Notes: generated by a model from the sequence alone, not told the origin. Positions 34,800 to 57,055 are shown, counted from the stretch's first letter. The stretch is DNA of 64,000 nucleotides from Chrysomallon squamiferum (GCA_012295275.1 CM022665.1:45931595-45995594), one strand, 5' to 3'. Made by a program: numbers and translations.

Positions 34800-35740
34800 T
34801 CAGGTAATCTCATACATATATATATATATATATATCTGTGTATGTGTGTATATATGTATGTATGTATGTATGTTTGTATGTATGTCTGTATGTTTGTATG
34901 TATAGACTGAGAAACATCCTCTTCTAATATTTCACCATAAAAAAGGTTTCACTGTCAAACACTTAAATTTATTCATGAAATAAATAGTTACTATTGTTTG
35001 TACATAAATATATGTATTTCCGTTAATGAATAATTTACCTAGAGTTACTTGAATGTTTCCTTCCTTCATACGTTTTGACATGCACAAAAAAAAAAAAAAA
35101 AAAAAAATAGTTTCCTTGTTGAAAAGTCTCTTACATCCAACAAAACAACAACAACAGCAACAACAGCAACAGCAGCAGCAACAACAACAACATCAACAAT
35201 AATAAAATTATTATTATCAAAGAATTATTTTAAGCAGATCTATGAATTTATTATTAATTCGAGAGTTAATATGGCACACATTCACACGTTTATTTATTTT
35301 ATCGGAGAACAGGAACTGTTTTTTTTACATCATACCTTTACGTCTTTTGCTGAAACCATATCAAAACACGCGAGAAATTGTGTTCGTTATTTTATATATT
35401 TCGCTCAGATGATAACAAAAATAAATTAAAAAAAACAACCATAAAATAATTTGGTAGCAACAAATTCTCAAATTTAAATATTGGGCAAAATTCCTAACCC
35501 CGCGGGTCGCATTTTCCCTACAGCAGATCTAGATTATTATTTTTAAAGTTATTTATTTCTGTACATTTTTAATTATGATCTCAGCACTGTAAAATAAAAA
35601 TTGTGATAAACTCTGACGTTAGTTAAAACATAATGAATAATGTAATATATATTTATAAAAGTTGTTTAAAGATATTATTAGAAAATTTTATAAATTTTTA
35701 TATGAAATAAATGACATGAACGTAACTTGATTTTATTTAT
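34800..35740. other. Gene-free upstream flank of the right SLC22 gene
   Basis: Mirrors left-arm sequence (31540-32100). It contains TA and TATG repeats (34818-34905), a poly-A run (35084-35107) and a CAA/CAG cluster (35145-35205). No exon is seen. Confidence 0.5.
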
Positions 35741-35779
35741 TTTTATTTTGTGTTATTAATTTTTGTTTACCGTATTGGT

Positions 35780-35809
35780 GTATGTATTTATTTATTTATT
35801 TATTTATTT

Positions 35810-35869
<60 letters not shown>

Positions 35870-35880
35870 TTATTTATTAA
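35780..35880. repeat. (TTTA)n microsatellite
   Basis: A long TTTA array upstream of the right SLC22 gene. Confidence 0.95.
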
Positions 35881-36146
35881 AAAAGAAAAGAAAAAGAGAA
35901 AAATGGTTCGTTTATGTTTTGTTTTTTACTCTTTTCTTTTATTACTTTCCTTTGTTTTACTTATTAAACTTCTTGTTCGGATGGCCACACCCAATGAGCT
36001 GAAAACACGTAACATAAATGTTCAGTCATTGTTTCTATACGTGGATTAAACACAGACAAAAACAAAAGTAAACAAACAAAAAATACACAACTCTCCCTTT
36101 CGTTTAGAATTCGTACTAATCCACGAATACAGTAAGACGCGAAGTA

Positions 36147-36235
36147 ACAGACGAAACGTGTCTCTGTCTATGACGTAACGAATACCATCTCATTTGCATA
36201 CCGTAAACCTTCCACTTTTTACACGTAAGATTAAT
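36147..36235 (+). promoter_or_regulatory. Conserved upstream block of the right SLC22 gene
   Basis: Reverse-complement twin of 29195-29290. It holds TGACGTAA (36171-36178) and the octamer ATTTGCAT (36192-36199) about 0.8 kb before the start codon. Confidence 0.35.
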
Positions 36236-36244
36236 ACAAACAGC

Positions 36245-36830
36245 AGCTTAAAAATATGTAGATGCTCTCCCCAACTTTTTCTAAGTTCTGTTTCTACTCA
36301 AGTATCCACGTTATATACAAATATCTTTAACATGTTAAACTGTAGTGTGTTGTAAATAAATATATGAATAATTTACTGTTGTTAGTTATACAAATTTTAC
36401 AAAAAATATTGAAAATGCCCGTCTCTAATTTTTCATGTTCTCTTTCTACTGATTTGTTACTTTGAATAAAAAGTTTACATTAAACTTTAATGTGTTATAA
36501 ACAAATATACAAAATGCCTGTTATTAATTGTCTACCATTTACAAAAAATACTCAAAAGTCTCTACTTTTTCATGTTCTATTTCTACTAATTCAATTACTC
36601 TGAATATAAATATCTTTTACATGTTAAACTGTAATGTGATATATATATAAATATATGAGTAATTTACTATTATTAATAAATACATATTTTAAAAATAAAT
36701 ATAAAAAATGCTCGCCTCTACTTTTCCAGTTCTATTTCTACTCATGCAATTACTTAGAATATAAATATCTTTAACACTTGTTAAGCTCTAATGTTATTTA
36801 TTAAAATTTTACAAAAAGTCTACGTTTTAC
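36245..36830. repeat. Long-unit minisatellite upstream of SLC22 exon 1 (right)
   Basis: Four to five copies of the same 130-160-bp unit as at 28500-29170, inverted. It lies between the conserved upstream block and exon 1. Confidence 0.8.
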
Positions 36831-36984
36831 GCTAACAGATAAAAATTGAGTTATTGGATTAATTTCGGGGTGTTTGAGCTGAAATATCCGCACTTAGACT
36901 CTACTCGGGAGAACTGAACGCTTGTTTTTCAGCGAGGCATTCTAGAATTTCTTCTCAGCTTTGGAACTGTCATTAAAAAACACC

Positions 36985-45961
<8,977 letters not shown>

Positions 45962-46039
45962 CCATCACGCGATGGGGCCAGACATAATAGAAGATTTTAT
46001 TTACAGTGTGTATTATACACTGTTATGTACGTTCTAAAT

Positions 46040-46045
46040 AATAAA
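46040..46045 (+). terminator. Putative poly(A) signal AATAAA, right SLC22 gene
   Basis: AATAAA lies 79 nt after the stop codon and shares flanking sequence with the left gene's signal. Confidence 0.6.
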
Positions 46046-46049
46046 CATT

Positions 46050-46803
46050 TAACAGATTTTGCTTTATGCTTTATATTTTGCAGTAAAAATATCGTTGTCT
46101 GATTGTTATTCTTTGAAACTTTGTGTTTGTTCTCGTTATTCGCTTGTTATATATATTAATTAATATTTTAATATAGCGAAACATCAGAACGAACACCGGA
46201 CTGTGTAATCAAAACTATATCGATGGATATTACTTTACAAATATCTCATAATAATTATCTGTGCTTAATATATATATATTACATTAATGCTACTGGCAGC
46301 TTTGTAGTTGTTTATTCAATACTTATAAAGGTAAACAAACGAAGATGGGTACTTAAATGGTGAAGTTGTCTGTTTGTCAATCTAAAAACGAAATATCATC
46401 TTGAAAGACAGGAAAACGAAAGTCTTATGTACATCTGTTTGGATTTGTTATTTTATTGTCATTCTTTATTATTAACTAAGTCTGTTTCCTAGTGCCACAT
46501 AAGCATTCTGTATAGAAGAATACAAACTAAATTAGGATGGAATCATTATTTTATAAGTGTCTCGTTTTTTTTTATTTTGTGTGCCTTTTATATAAACATA
46601 CATACTTTTGAATATAAATTTTCTGTGTGGGATAACAGTAGTGATAATGATAATGATGAGTATGAAAATATAACGTCATGAAAGAATGAAAGCATGAACA
46701 AACCAGAAAGGTAGATAGAAAGATGGTAGAGAGGAGATAGATGGAGAGAGAGAGAGAGAGTCAGAGATAGAGTATAGAGAGAAACAGGGAATATCAGAGA
46801 GAT

Positions 46804-46858
<55 letters not shown>

Positions 46859-48009
46859 AAAAAAGACTTAGAAGTGAGAAGAAATAGAAATAGAGAAGAC
46901 AGACAGACAGAGTGAAAAAAATAATAATAAAAAAGTTAACACAAATAAAATGAATGTTTTGTAAAAAATTTAACGTCTGTTAAAACTCAAACACAAAAAG
47001 TGTAAAAAAAAAAAAATAATAATAAAATATAAAAAAAAAAATAAATTAAATAAAAAAAACCAAAAACAAGAAACCCCCCCCCAAAAAAAAAAAAAAATAA
47101 AGAAGAAAAAAGAATGTAGATAATAATTATCCAAAAACAACTTTATCAGTGCCCTTTGCTTCATTCTTTCTTCTTTTATATATATACATGTCTCACTGTA
47201 ACTTTATAACACAGGTAGCGAAAGTTTTTTTTTTTTTGTCCTAGTTGTTGTTACCACACGTCGATTATCTGTCCTTTCACTGTTTATTTTTGATTCAGTG
47301 CTTTTAATGCGCGCCATGACGAAGTGTCATACACATCACTTCTCTCTGTTGACGTACAATTACCGTCAATTCAACGTTTGTTACAACAAAAAACCCACAC
47401 ACAGGGTTAATTACAGGTCATTGCCTGACACCCCTTAACGCTCACCGTAACCATAGCAATATGAATAACAATCAAGGATGCTATCTCGCCTGTAATAAAA
47501 AAAAAAAAAAACACACGGCAGAAACAAAACAAAATTTTGACAGAGAAACAAAAACATCTTCCAGACTGATTTATTTTCTTTTATATTTATATATCTAGAC
47601 ATTTTATTATTTCCTATAAATCTTACATAATATTCTTCCAGACTGATTTTTTTTTTATATATATTTATATACCTAGACATTTTATTATTTCTTATAAACC
47701 ATACATAATTTTCTTACAGACTGATTTCTGTAAAGGTTGCTAAATTCAATATTTTGTAAATAACTTAACATCTATTAAGAAAAAAAAATCAGCTCTTCAT
47801 AATAATATTCATATAAGCTAGTCATGCAAGACAAACTGCATATATACAATAGTGGTGGATATTAAACGTTTCATATAAATTAAGTGTTATGCTTGATAGG
47901 AGGATGGCTATAATTCCATTTATATTTTAAATAGGGCTGTATATAATATTTCTAATAAAGTTGTGCATGCAAAATAATGAGAAAACTATGATATATCACT
48001 ATTTCTCAA
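46050..48009. other. Gene-free interval downstream of the right SLC22 gene
   Basis: Mirrors 14450-17530. It contains GA tracts (46741-46858) and A-rich DNA (47000-47110). A tandem duplication of about 72 bp at 47566-47715 is present only here. GTPase-2 exon 1, expected near 47560, is missing. Confidence 0.6.
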
Positions 48010-48758
48010 AAAATTTGAGAAATTAACTAGAACATTAGAGCTACGAATATTTAACAACAAAAAAAAAAAAATAATAATAATAATAATAATAATAATTTCA
48101 AACTTTTCTATCCTTAGTACAATGTGTCGGATACATTCATAAAAAAAATTAAAAAATAAGAAATAATTCAACAACGAATGTACACAAACAGCGACACCAG
48201 AGGTGAAATCCTTTTAAAGGAATCTTATTTAACAAATAATTGTGCGTAGAACGATTCCGTGTGGAATTTAATACATGGTAAACAGTTTGTGCAAACACCG
48301 ATGTGTGTCGGTTTTAATATTCGAAAATATTGATCACTCTGTTGAGGGTATAATCATATTAAAACGTTAACACTATGAAGTTTAGAAATTTATTTAAAAT
48401 GTGTAAAGAAACTGCATTTTAAACTTTTCTTTTAATCCAAGAAACAAACAAACAAACAAACAAACAACAACAAAACAAAACAAAAACAGTAAGAAACACA
48501 CAAACAAAATACATACACAAAATGCACTGACAGGTTTTAAATGGTACGGGATTAATCAAACTTGAACCGCAAGTGAAGCCCACTTCAGTGCTCGACTTGT
48601 GACATAAACTGTCCAAATATTCACTTACAGACAATGGACCGAGTTAATTTAATGCGGTGAGTTTAATATCGGTTATAAAACAGTGTTAAGACTGGAGCAG
48701 TTTTTGCACAAATTATTCAAAGAAAGGCACACGTTTTGATAAACTACAAACGACAGTG

Positions 48759-49988
48759 TCAGTGGTCATCATCCAGTTCTTTAAGGAAGAGAAACTCTCG
48801 AAGACCTTTAGGAATTGGCAGACTGTGCAGATTGTGCATCAGCAGTCGTCCTTGGTGATGCCTGATCCACTTCCTACAGAGCTGTTTGAGAGAGAGGACG
48901 CTGTTGGCTTGTCTCAGCCAGTCCGAGAGGTCCTCGCTCTGGAACCGATCAGCGAACTCAGAGTCAAACAAACAGCTCCTCAGGTGGGCGTGATCGAAAC
49001 CGGTGAGGATAAACAGTTTGATGACGTCAGTCAGATTCTGTGACAAGGCGAGCGACGTTGGACACGCCTCCAGAGGGACGTCCTTAGAGCACTGAAAGGT
49101 GTCTACCTGACTGTTCGCTTTGAGGAGCAGCTTGACCACGTTAAATCGCTTATTGTACACAGCGTACCACAGAGGCGTGTGAAACAGCTTGTCGTACAAG
49201 TTGACGTCCGCTCCGGCTTCTATCAGGTCCTCGATGCAGTCGGCGTGACCTTTCAAGGACAGTATGTGTAGAGGTGTTCTTCTCACAGAAGCGTTGGCAA
49301 TGTTAACGTCACTGTTTGCACGTGCCAGTAATCTAACGACGACAGAAAAACCTTCGGTAGCCGCCAGCAGGAGTGGCGTGTTGTTGTCCAGGTCGCAGAT
49401 GTTGGGGTCTGCGCCGTACGACAGCAGCTGTTCTATGGCCATTGCTCTCTGGGCCGCGTGGTGCAGTGCTGTGCGCCCCTGTTTGTCCACGTGGTTGACG
49501 TTGCATCCCGATTCCAGCAGAATGCGCAGAGCATTGTACTGTTTGTTTTTCACTGCGTGGATCAGAGCGGTGCATCCTTCTGAATCTCGCGCGTTCACGT
49601 TAGCACCACGTGACAGCAGAGCCTCGAGACATTCGTCGTACCCGAGTTTGGCGGCGATGTGAATCGGAGTATTCCGTCCGTTTCCGTAGACGTTCGCGTT
49701 ACTCTTCGCTTCCAGTAGCAATTTTGTCGCCGCTGCCTGGTTTGACGTCACAGAAATGTACAGAGGTGTATTTCCATTGGCGTCCTCGCAAGTAATGACG
49801 TTACATCCGGCTTCTAGAAAACAGGACAAGCACTCAACGTGACCTAGTTTGGCGGACTGGAAGAGAGCATGGTTCAAATCTCTCTGACTGATTGACTGCG
49901 GAACTGTTAGAAGTAACTTCAACATTCGAATATCGTTATTTTGAACAGACTCCAGAATTCTACAAATAATAATAATAATAGTAACAAC

Positions 49989-50034
<46 letters not shown>

Positions 50035-50084
50035 GTAATAATAATAATAATAATAATAGTAATAGTAATAGTAATAATAATAAA

Positions 50085-50137
<53 letters not shown>

Positions 50138-50302
50138 CTGAAATTAATAATTTTTATTATTATATATTTTCGCTTAAAGAAATAATGATACTAAAATTTA
50201 AAATGGTGTAACAATGCTGAGTGGAGTGGAAAATTCCGAAATTTCAATTTTGTGTTAATTTAATTTATTTATTTATTTATTTATTTATTTAATTTGTTGT
50301 TG

Positions 50303-50370
<68 letters not shown>

Positions 50371-50390
50371 GTTGTTGTTATTACGAATAC

Positions 50391-50436
<46 letters not shown>

Positions 50437-50960
50437 TTATTATATTTTATTATTTTTTTTTTTTTTTTTTACAAAAACGCAGATTTTTGACAAGGAATTT
50501 GCTTTAACATAAACTTAAAAGTTGAAAGCTGGAGAGAAAAAAAAGATGTTATTTTAAAAAGATGAAAAATAAATAAATAAATATCATGTAATAAAAAGTT
50601 CAGAGTGATTTATATAATAATAATAATAATAATAAGTAAATACGATAATTATGTTTTCGGTTTGTTATTGGTTAAACAAAAAAAAAAGGGAGTAATATTT
50701 ACATTACTTATATAATGTTATTATTCCGTGTATTACTACAGTTACTACTACTACTGCTGCAACTGCTATAATGTAAAGACGATGTTACGAAGAGAGCTTC
50801 ATTCGCTTGGGCTATAAGAGTTATCTGTCTATGAAACTGGACACCGTGTATTCTTCAGATATCTGCAGAAAAGTTATCTCGCACTTCATGCATTAAACAA
50901 CACTTTTATCCGATAAAGTGGCATTTACATATCTACACACAATATAATTTACCTGGCCAT
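48759..50960 (-). CDS. Ankyrin-repeat SOCS-box protein (ASB-like, 402 aa, 2 coding exons)
   Basis: Probable substrate receptor of an Elongin BC-Cullin E3 ubiquitin ligase. The big exon (48759-49959) encodes eight ankyrin repeats (about residues 30-300, with typical TPLHxAA and GADVN blocks). A linker follows, then a C-terminal SOCS box (about 357-395): BC-box SLKQLCRKWIR and Cul-box-like LPIPKGLREFL. The frame is open upstream to a 'ttgtag' acceptor. A first exon ends ATGGCCAG at 50953-50960 before gtaaat, adding M-A and joining the Arg codon in phase to give MARILESVQNND. That ATG has G at -3 and +4. An out-of-frame ATG 31 nt upstream opens an overlapping uORF. Domain content matches the ASB family; no specific member is claimed. 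A fragment of this gene sits at 34048-34275. Confidence 0.88.
49968..50465. repeat. (TAA)n/(TTA)n and TTTA arrays in the ASB intron
   Basis: Several long TAA/TTA blocks (49968-50137, 50303-50437), a TTTA run (50262-50290) and a T tract fill half of the intron between the two ASB coding exons. Confidence 0.95.
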
Positions 50961-51091
50961 TGCAAGCTCTAGCCAATTTAACAACAGGCATCGAGCTTTC
51001 GGCAGAAATTCAGGTTTTCACTTCCAGAAGTTTTTCTCTGGTTTTTCGTCGTCTTCACCGACTTTTGTAATGGAAGTATTCCAAATTATAA

Positions 51092-51179
51092 AGGGAAGCA
51101 ACTCTTATAACTGGTGCTAATTATAATGAGAAACAGAGTAATCGTCGTTACTGCAGTTTTTATTATGATGATGATGATG

Positions 51180-51221
<42 letters not shown>

Positions 51222-51630
51222 AATTCCATTGTGTGTGTATTTGTGCGTGCGTCGTTAGAAAAGCTACATAATTTAAACATGCAGAAAGCAATGGAATATA
51301 AACCGAACGATTACAATGGCGGATCCGTAATGTTAAAAGAATGGCAAATAATTCCGTGCAGTGAAAGTTTACAGATTAAAATGTGCGCCAACTCCAAATT
51401 TGCTAGTGCTGCATAGAAAAATAGCTGCTGTGGAATTATTTATTAAATGTTGTGTCAATAAAATAAATAAATAAATAAACAAATAAATAAATAAAATAAA
51501 AGAATTTAAATGAGTTACATAATTTTGTTTCCGTCAGCTCCGAAAAGATAAGAAGAAGAAGAAGAAGAAGAAGAACAAGAGCAAGAAGAAAAAGAAGAAG
51601 AAAATTTGTTCAACCATTCATTAGCAGAAT
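51092..51630. other. Intergenic stretch between the ASB and CARD genes
   Basis: It contains ATT (51175-51219), AATA and GAA (51550-51602) repeats. I see nothing else supported. Confidence 0.5.
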
Positions 51631-51634
51631 ATTT

Positions 51635-51640
51635 TTTATT
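51635..51640 (-). terminator. Putative poly(A) signal AATAAA of the CARD/coiled-coil gene
   Basis: AATAAA on the minus strand, about 450 nt after the stop codon at 52093-52095. Confidence 0.35.
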
Positions 51641-52092
51641 TAACTGTAGTTAAAAACTGTACAAAAAAGTATGAAAATAATAATATATTTTGTTTACGCT
51701 TCAGTTCCACGAACTTCTGTTTTTGTTGGGTGGTGAGGACTGTTTTTCTTTTTTTTTTTTATTCGTTTTTTTTATGATCTACAGTAAAGTTAGTCGCAAT
51801 AGTTACTGTATTTCATTACACCGAATAAAACAGTTATTTGATGAAAAATTTATATCTAATGATACTTCATTTGAACATCATTTTTATTATTTTTCATTTA
51901 ACTTTCCAGTCGTACAGAATTAGATTTAGGCATAAACAAATTACAATTTCAGTCCAGTTGTATTTTTTGTTGTTTTTTTTCATTTTCTGCACAGTTTGTT
52001 ACAGTTCAAGGCGTGACTGTCATAAACCGGTTCTGAAATCATTGCTGTATAAATTCTATCACTTTTTTTTTTAAACCCTCTCTTGAAGATGG

Positions 52093-52695
52093 TTACTTGT
52101 TTGTAGTATATTTACAATTGTATCGTAAAGTCGGAAACTCGACCATTTTGGGCTTTTTTGCTGACATTTTTCGGTTTGTGTTGTTCTTTCCCGCCATCGC
52201 CTCAAACTGCTCCTGAAGTCTTTGGATTGCGTCCCCTTGGGAAAACATTGTCGCCTCCAGTGACGCTGTTCTCTGCGACAGTTTCGTGTTCTGCTCTTTA
52301 ACGTTTTTTATTTCTACCTGCTGTTCTTTATTCTGCCTTGTTTGTTTGTCGATATCTCTCTTAGCGACAAGCAGCTTACGTTCCAGATCCAGTGTCCTTT
52401 TTTCCAGTTGTTTTATCTTCATCTGGGCTTCTTGCAGCCTCTGGTCTTTCCCTTTCAACTGCTCGGTGAGAATCTGAATCTTCAGGTCCTTCTCCTTGTT
52501 CTGTTCAGTCAGCTCCTGCATTCGACCGAAGGTCACACTCTTCACTTCTTCCAGTTCCAGTTTGATCGCCGCAATTTCTTCTTCTGGGGATTCTATATCA
52601 ATCGGGCCCAGTTTCCCTTCTATCTTTGTCAGCCGCCTGCTCAGCACCTCCCAGGCATTTTCCACGAGTCGGAGTCTGTCGCTGGGGGCTGACAT
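52093..52695 (-). CDS. Coiled-coil part of a CARD/coiled-coil locus (200 aa frame)
   Basis: A long open frame with strong heptad character (about residues 60-170, rich in Lys, Glu, Gln and Leu) and a basic C-terminus (KMSAKKPKMVEF). Its first ATG overlaps the last 55 nt of the CARD frame in the -1 register. It has no splice acceptor near its start. It is most simply the continuation of the CARD protein, as in CARD9/CARD11-like CARD-coiled-coil adaptors. This would need one missing base in the CCCCC run near 52687, or a -1 frameshift. As an independent protein it would need internal initiation. Confidence 0.65.
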   Translation of the reverse strand: MSAPSDRLRLVENAWEVLSRRLTKIEGKLGPIDIESPEEEIAAIKLELEEVKSVTFGRMQELTEQNKEKDLKIQILTEQLKGKDQRLQEAQMKIKQLEKRTLDLERKLLVAKRDIDKQTRQNKEQQVEIKNVKEQNTKLSQRTASLEATMFSQGDAIQRLQEQFEAMAGKNNTNRKMSAKKPKMVEFPTLRYNCKYTTNK

Positions 52696-53033
52696 TCCGG
52701 CAGGTAGCTAGTCACGGGCTCGAGTTCGCCTTCGTACATCTGGAGCTTGGCTGCCAGGTCTGCGTAGCCCTGCACCTGAAGGGCTTGCACGAAATGGGTG
52801 AACGCCTCCGTGCCGCGGTTGTGCAGAATATCCAGCAGACTTCGAGTCCGCTCGCGACGCGTGGTGCCCAGCCGCAGGATTTCGTCCTTGTCGTTGTAGT
52901 CGATGATGTTCACGGAGTAAAGATACGGCACCAGGTCCTTGGCGTCGACCTCGTTTTCAATTCGGACGGAGAATGTTTTGATGCATTGCATGTCCAGGTC
53001 CCTCATGGGACCGCGTTTCACAGAGTTCGGCAT
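52641..53033 (-). CDS. CARD-domain protein (130 aa frame)
   Basis: About residues 12-97 fit a caspase-recruitment (CARD/death-fold) domain: six-helix pattern with ENEVDAKDLVPYLYSVNII, DKDEILRLGTTRRERTRSLL and LHNRGTEAFTHFVQALQ. CARDs mediate homotypic binding in apoptotic and innate-immune signalling complexes. The start ATG has A at -3 and lies 26 nt after a 'tctttacag' acceptor (exon starts at about 53059). The frame ends shortly after the domain, at the point where the coiled-coil frame opens. Confidence 0.8.
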   Translation of the reverse strand: MPNSVKRGPMRDLDMQCIKTFSVRIENEVDAKDLVPYLYSVNIIDYNDKDEILRLGTTRRERTRSLLDILHNRGTEAFTHFVQALQVQGYADLAAKLQMYEGELEPVTSYLPECQPPATDSDSWKMPGRC

Positions 53034-53059
53034 TTTGACATCACTGCCTCCGCTGCTTC

Positions 53060-54959
53060 TGTAAAGACAAGTAGTAAAATAGAGAAGAAAAATTAAAAAC
53101 AGGAATAGTTCGTGTTATATGTCTTGCAGGCCAGTTATTTCGTTTCTCATCAACACACCCATACGCACACATTCACACACACACAGAACGATAATAAATC
53201 CACGAAAAAAAAAAAATAAAAATAAAATAAAATAAAAAAAATACATAAATAAATAATGTTTTGACTAATAATAACAATTTTTTGAAACTTTAAAAACTAA
53301 ACTAAACTTTAAAAAATAAATTTATTAATTAATTAAAAATAAATAATACATAAATTGTTTACTGGATAAAGATGTCGTCTGCTCCCGAAAAAGGAAGTAA
53401 ATTAATATTTCCGTTTCCGAATTAATCAAACTACGTCATCATATAAACATCTATTGGACTATTTCCAACCAAAATTAATTTTAACCCAAATAAATAAATA
53501 AATAAAAATATAAATAAATAAATAAATAAATAAATAAGTAAATAAATAAATAAATAATGTTCGAAAAAAAAAAAAAAATGATTAATCACATAATGATGAC
53601 TCTCAGGTCAGTGTAATAATAATCAAATGTGTGGCATCTCGTTTTCTAAATTAATCTACTTATGTTATATATCATGAGAAATAATATGAATTTTCAGTAA
53701 CAAGGCTGAGAGCAGGTGTGTTTCTCTTCCTGTTATTGTTGTTTTTATATTTTAAATTTGATGTTTTTTTTTTTTTTTATCAAAGGAGTGCAGGAAAACA
53801 TTTATAAAATCGTAGATGTAAGTTAAATAACGAAGAAAGAGGTTATCATTGTTTATTATTATTATTTTTTTATTATTATTTTTATTTATTTATTTATTTA
53901 TTTTTTTATTATTATTTTTTTATTTTTTTTTTTTTTTATTATTATTTTTTGGTTAGGTTTGGTTTGGTCTCCTCTAGTTTGGTTTGGTTTTGGTTTTGAT
54001 TTGTTTTATTTTATTTAAAAATAATAATTAAAATGAAAATAACGGAATTCCACAATTTACAAGTTTAACTGAACGTAAAAAGCTATATAACGGTTGTTCA
54101 TTCAGTGACGTAAAGACCATTGATTCAAACAATCGGCTATTAGTGACTACAGTTTAAGTTTTTTCATAAGCGTTTTCAGTGAATTTCGACAAACCACTTT
54201 ACGTTCACGCATTACGTCATCGACGTAGTTAAATCGTAAATCTCTGAACACAGGTTACAGCTAAAATAAGCGGATTAGGAAAATAAAATGTATATTATGT
54301 TTTAACCAAAGAGATCTGTAGAGAAACAAGCTGGTGGCTTTTTGTTTCTGGTAAAAAAAAAAAAAATTAAACAATTTTAAATAATTAAATGATAGGATAG
54401 AAAAGCTGTAGGAACTTAAATGTTGACACCTTTCGCAGATTCTACCTAGATTTTTTTTTTTTTTTTTATAATTCTCTCTATAAAGATTATTATACAGCTC
54501 GATTTAAATATGAAAAAAATAATAATAAAAGCTGGTTAGTGTTTGTCGTTATAAAAAAAATTCCCGTTTCGGCAGACGTAAATTATACGAACTAAGATTA
54601 AATTTAATAAGTGATTCGTCTTAAACTAAGACAGATATTACTGATATCTCACCAGTATAACATTTAGCTATATATATATATATATATATATATTAAACTA
54701 GTAGTAACGGTAATAAGTGTATTATATTACCACAAAATGCCTGAACAGCTTATATATATATATATCTGATTCAGCAATATCATTAACATCGACCAAAGAA
54801 GGAAGTAATATTGAGGTGTATTAACCACTTTGTGGTTTTCTACTATATTATTTAACAACTGAATTTCTGGAAGATGCTACAAATATCAAGCCAAAACAAA
54901 ATCACGACAGTTAACTGCTAACTTATTTCAAACAGTCGATTAAAAACATCAAAACTTAC
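53060..54959. other. 5' intron of the CARD gene
   Basis: AT-rich, with AATA (53490-53556), T-rich (53865-53945) and TA (54670-54692, 54752-54766) stretches. No further exon is seen. Confidence 0.45.
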
Positions 54960-55200
54960 CTAAGACACAAGTTTCAAAACATAGTAGTCCACGCTATTTC
55001 CATGCTCTAGTTGCTCAAATGACAAAATATGACTTGTCTTTGTTTGGACGTTAACAAAAATAATGACTCGACAGTAACGTTGCTGGTAATCCAAGCCTGG
55101 CTTAGTAATTTGCTATTCGAGGTTACAACTGACTGTTCATGCTGATCTAAAGTTGATAAATTTGTTACGAGAGCTCCGCTTAAGACCATTTCACAAAGAA
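54960..55200 (-). other. Probable 5' untranslated exon of the CARD gene
   Basis: A strong donor (CTTAG|gtaagttttg) at 54959-54960 on the minus strand lies 1.9 kb upstream of the CARD exon's acceptor, with no convincing coding exon between. Its upstream limit is unknown. A CACGTG at about 55210 lies just beyond. Confidence 0.4.
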
Positions 55201-55396
55201 GTGTATAGCACGTGATTCAGATAAGGTATATAACAGATTGATACTCTTCAGTAGTTATTCAGTCTTATTTTAAATCTGAGGCCATTAATTTGCTAACCGA
55301 CCACCAGTGTTAATTGTAATGTAACACCTATGTGATTTGGTGGTTTAATCCATAGTATAATAGATATATGTGTGTGTGCGTATGTTTCCGTGTGAA

Positions 55397-55428
<32 letters not shown>

Positions 55429-56016
55429 ACTTTTGACAAGTATTTGAATAAGAGCACCCCATATATTATAAATAATTATTATTATTACTATTTTATTTTT
55501 ATTTACTTATTTATTTTATTTTATTTTATTTTTTTAAATTTTTAAAAGATATTTTAGCCAGTGATTATGATTAATTCATCTCAATTTGTTCTACGTCACA
55601 TATTTTTAAAATTTACTGTCATTTAGGTCGGATTTGTGTGTGTGTATTTGTGTGCGTTATGAAATAACTGCCTATAATACGTGTTAATCCTTTTATATAG
55701 TTAATTTAAAGCCATGAATTAAAAACAAGTGAAATATCAGTAAGTGAGGTCTCCTGGAAGCAATTTTGCAATGGCTCAGCTTAACGGTTTTCTTCTCATG
55801 TTATATTTGAAGAAATCGCATCACAGGTGTGTCGACCAAAACTGCACCAAGATCCATGTTTTATAACCATAACTTGCCCTGTGTGTTTCTCTGTACGTTT
55901 TTTTGTTTATTTATTTATTTATTTATTATTATTATTATTATATTTTATTCTATGTTATTATTTTTTTATATTTTTTTTATTTATTTTTTTATTTTATTTT
56001 TATTTTTATTTTTTTA

Positions 56017-56047
<31 letters not shown>

Positions 56048-57055
56048 TATTTTTTTTATGCAAGTAACTGAATCTGTACGATTTTTTCATTTGTTCTATC
56101 CGTTAAGCAATGATATTTTTTTATTATTATTATTATTATTTTTTTTTTTTGAATAGTTTATTACTCAGTATTCATCTTCTTGGTCATATATTGTCAATGG
56201 TCTAACAATAAGGTGAAAATGGTTCAAAACGCCAGTTTCAGTTTCTGAAGATAGGCTTGTTTACACCTTTGTATTTGGAAGTCAAATGGTAGATGTGCCT
56301 GTTGTCAAAGTTACTTAATCCAACAAATGACGTCACACAAACGTCAGTTTTCGTATCCTTTTTCTAATAAGCAATGACTCATTTATATTTTTGATTATAG
56401 TCATCTTGTTTTAATGTGAGAAATAATAAACTATCCATAACGTAATTTAAAACTGCACGTAATTAGCAAAGCTAACGTATTTTTGTAACTGTCAAATGAA
56501 GATGTATTCTGTACCAATTAAAAGAAAACGTATCCTAAATGTAGAAATAATATTTTTATTTATTTATTTATTATTATTATTATTTTTTTATTTATTTATT
56601 TATTTTTTTATTTTTATTTTTTGATGATATTATAATAGTGTAAAAGATATCTCGCATCAAAAGTTTTTAAAAAACCATTTTCCATGTATATCAAATTTTG
56701 ACGCTTATTTTTGTTTTAAAAATCAACCTTAAGTCACCAACAACTTATTTCAAAAGTTATCTTTATCAAATTAACATTATTTACGAAGACCTTAATATAG
56801 ATAGCCTTACTGAGTTGAAAATTATTTTTTTAAGCCTGTTTCAATTGATAGATCAAAAATGAGATCATTCCTGAGTAAGAGTTGTCGTTTGTGAACAGGT
56901 AATTTTTCTATCATTTTGATGTTTGCTACTGCAGAGATGTTATTTTTCACTAAATCGGGCTAGTATCTCTTCACTTCAAATGGCTATTAAACAATGGCAA
57001 ATTAGGGTAACTATTTTCAGGTTTGGAATTGGCCATTGCAAAAAAAGAATAATAA

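Noticed and set aside
55007-55189. 60-codon open frame on the minus strand
   Set aside because: Lies where the CARD gene's 5' leader exon is expected. There is no domain, and its stop precedes the donor.
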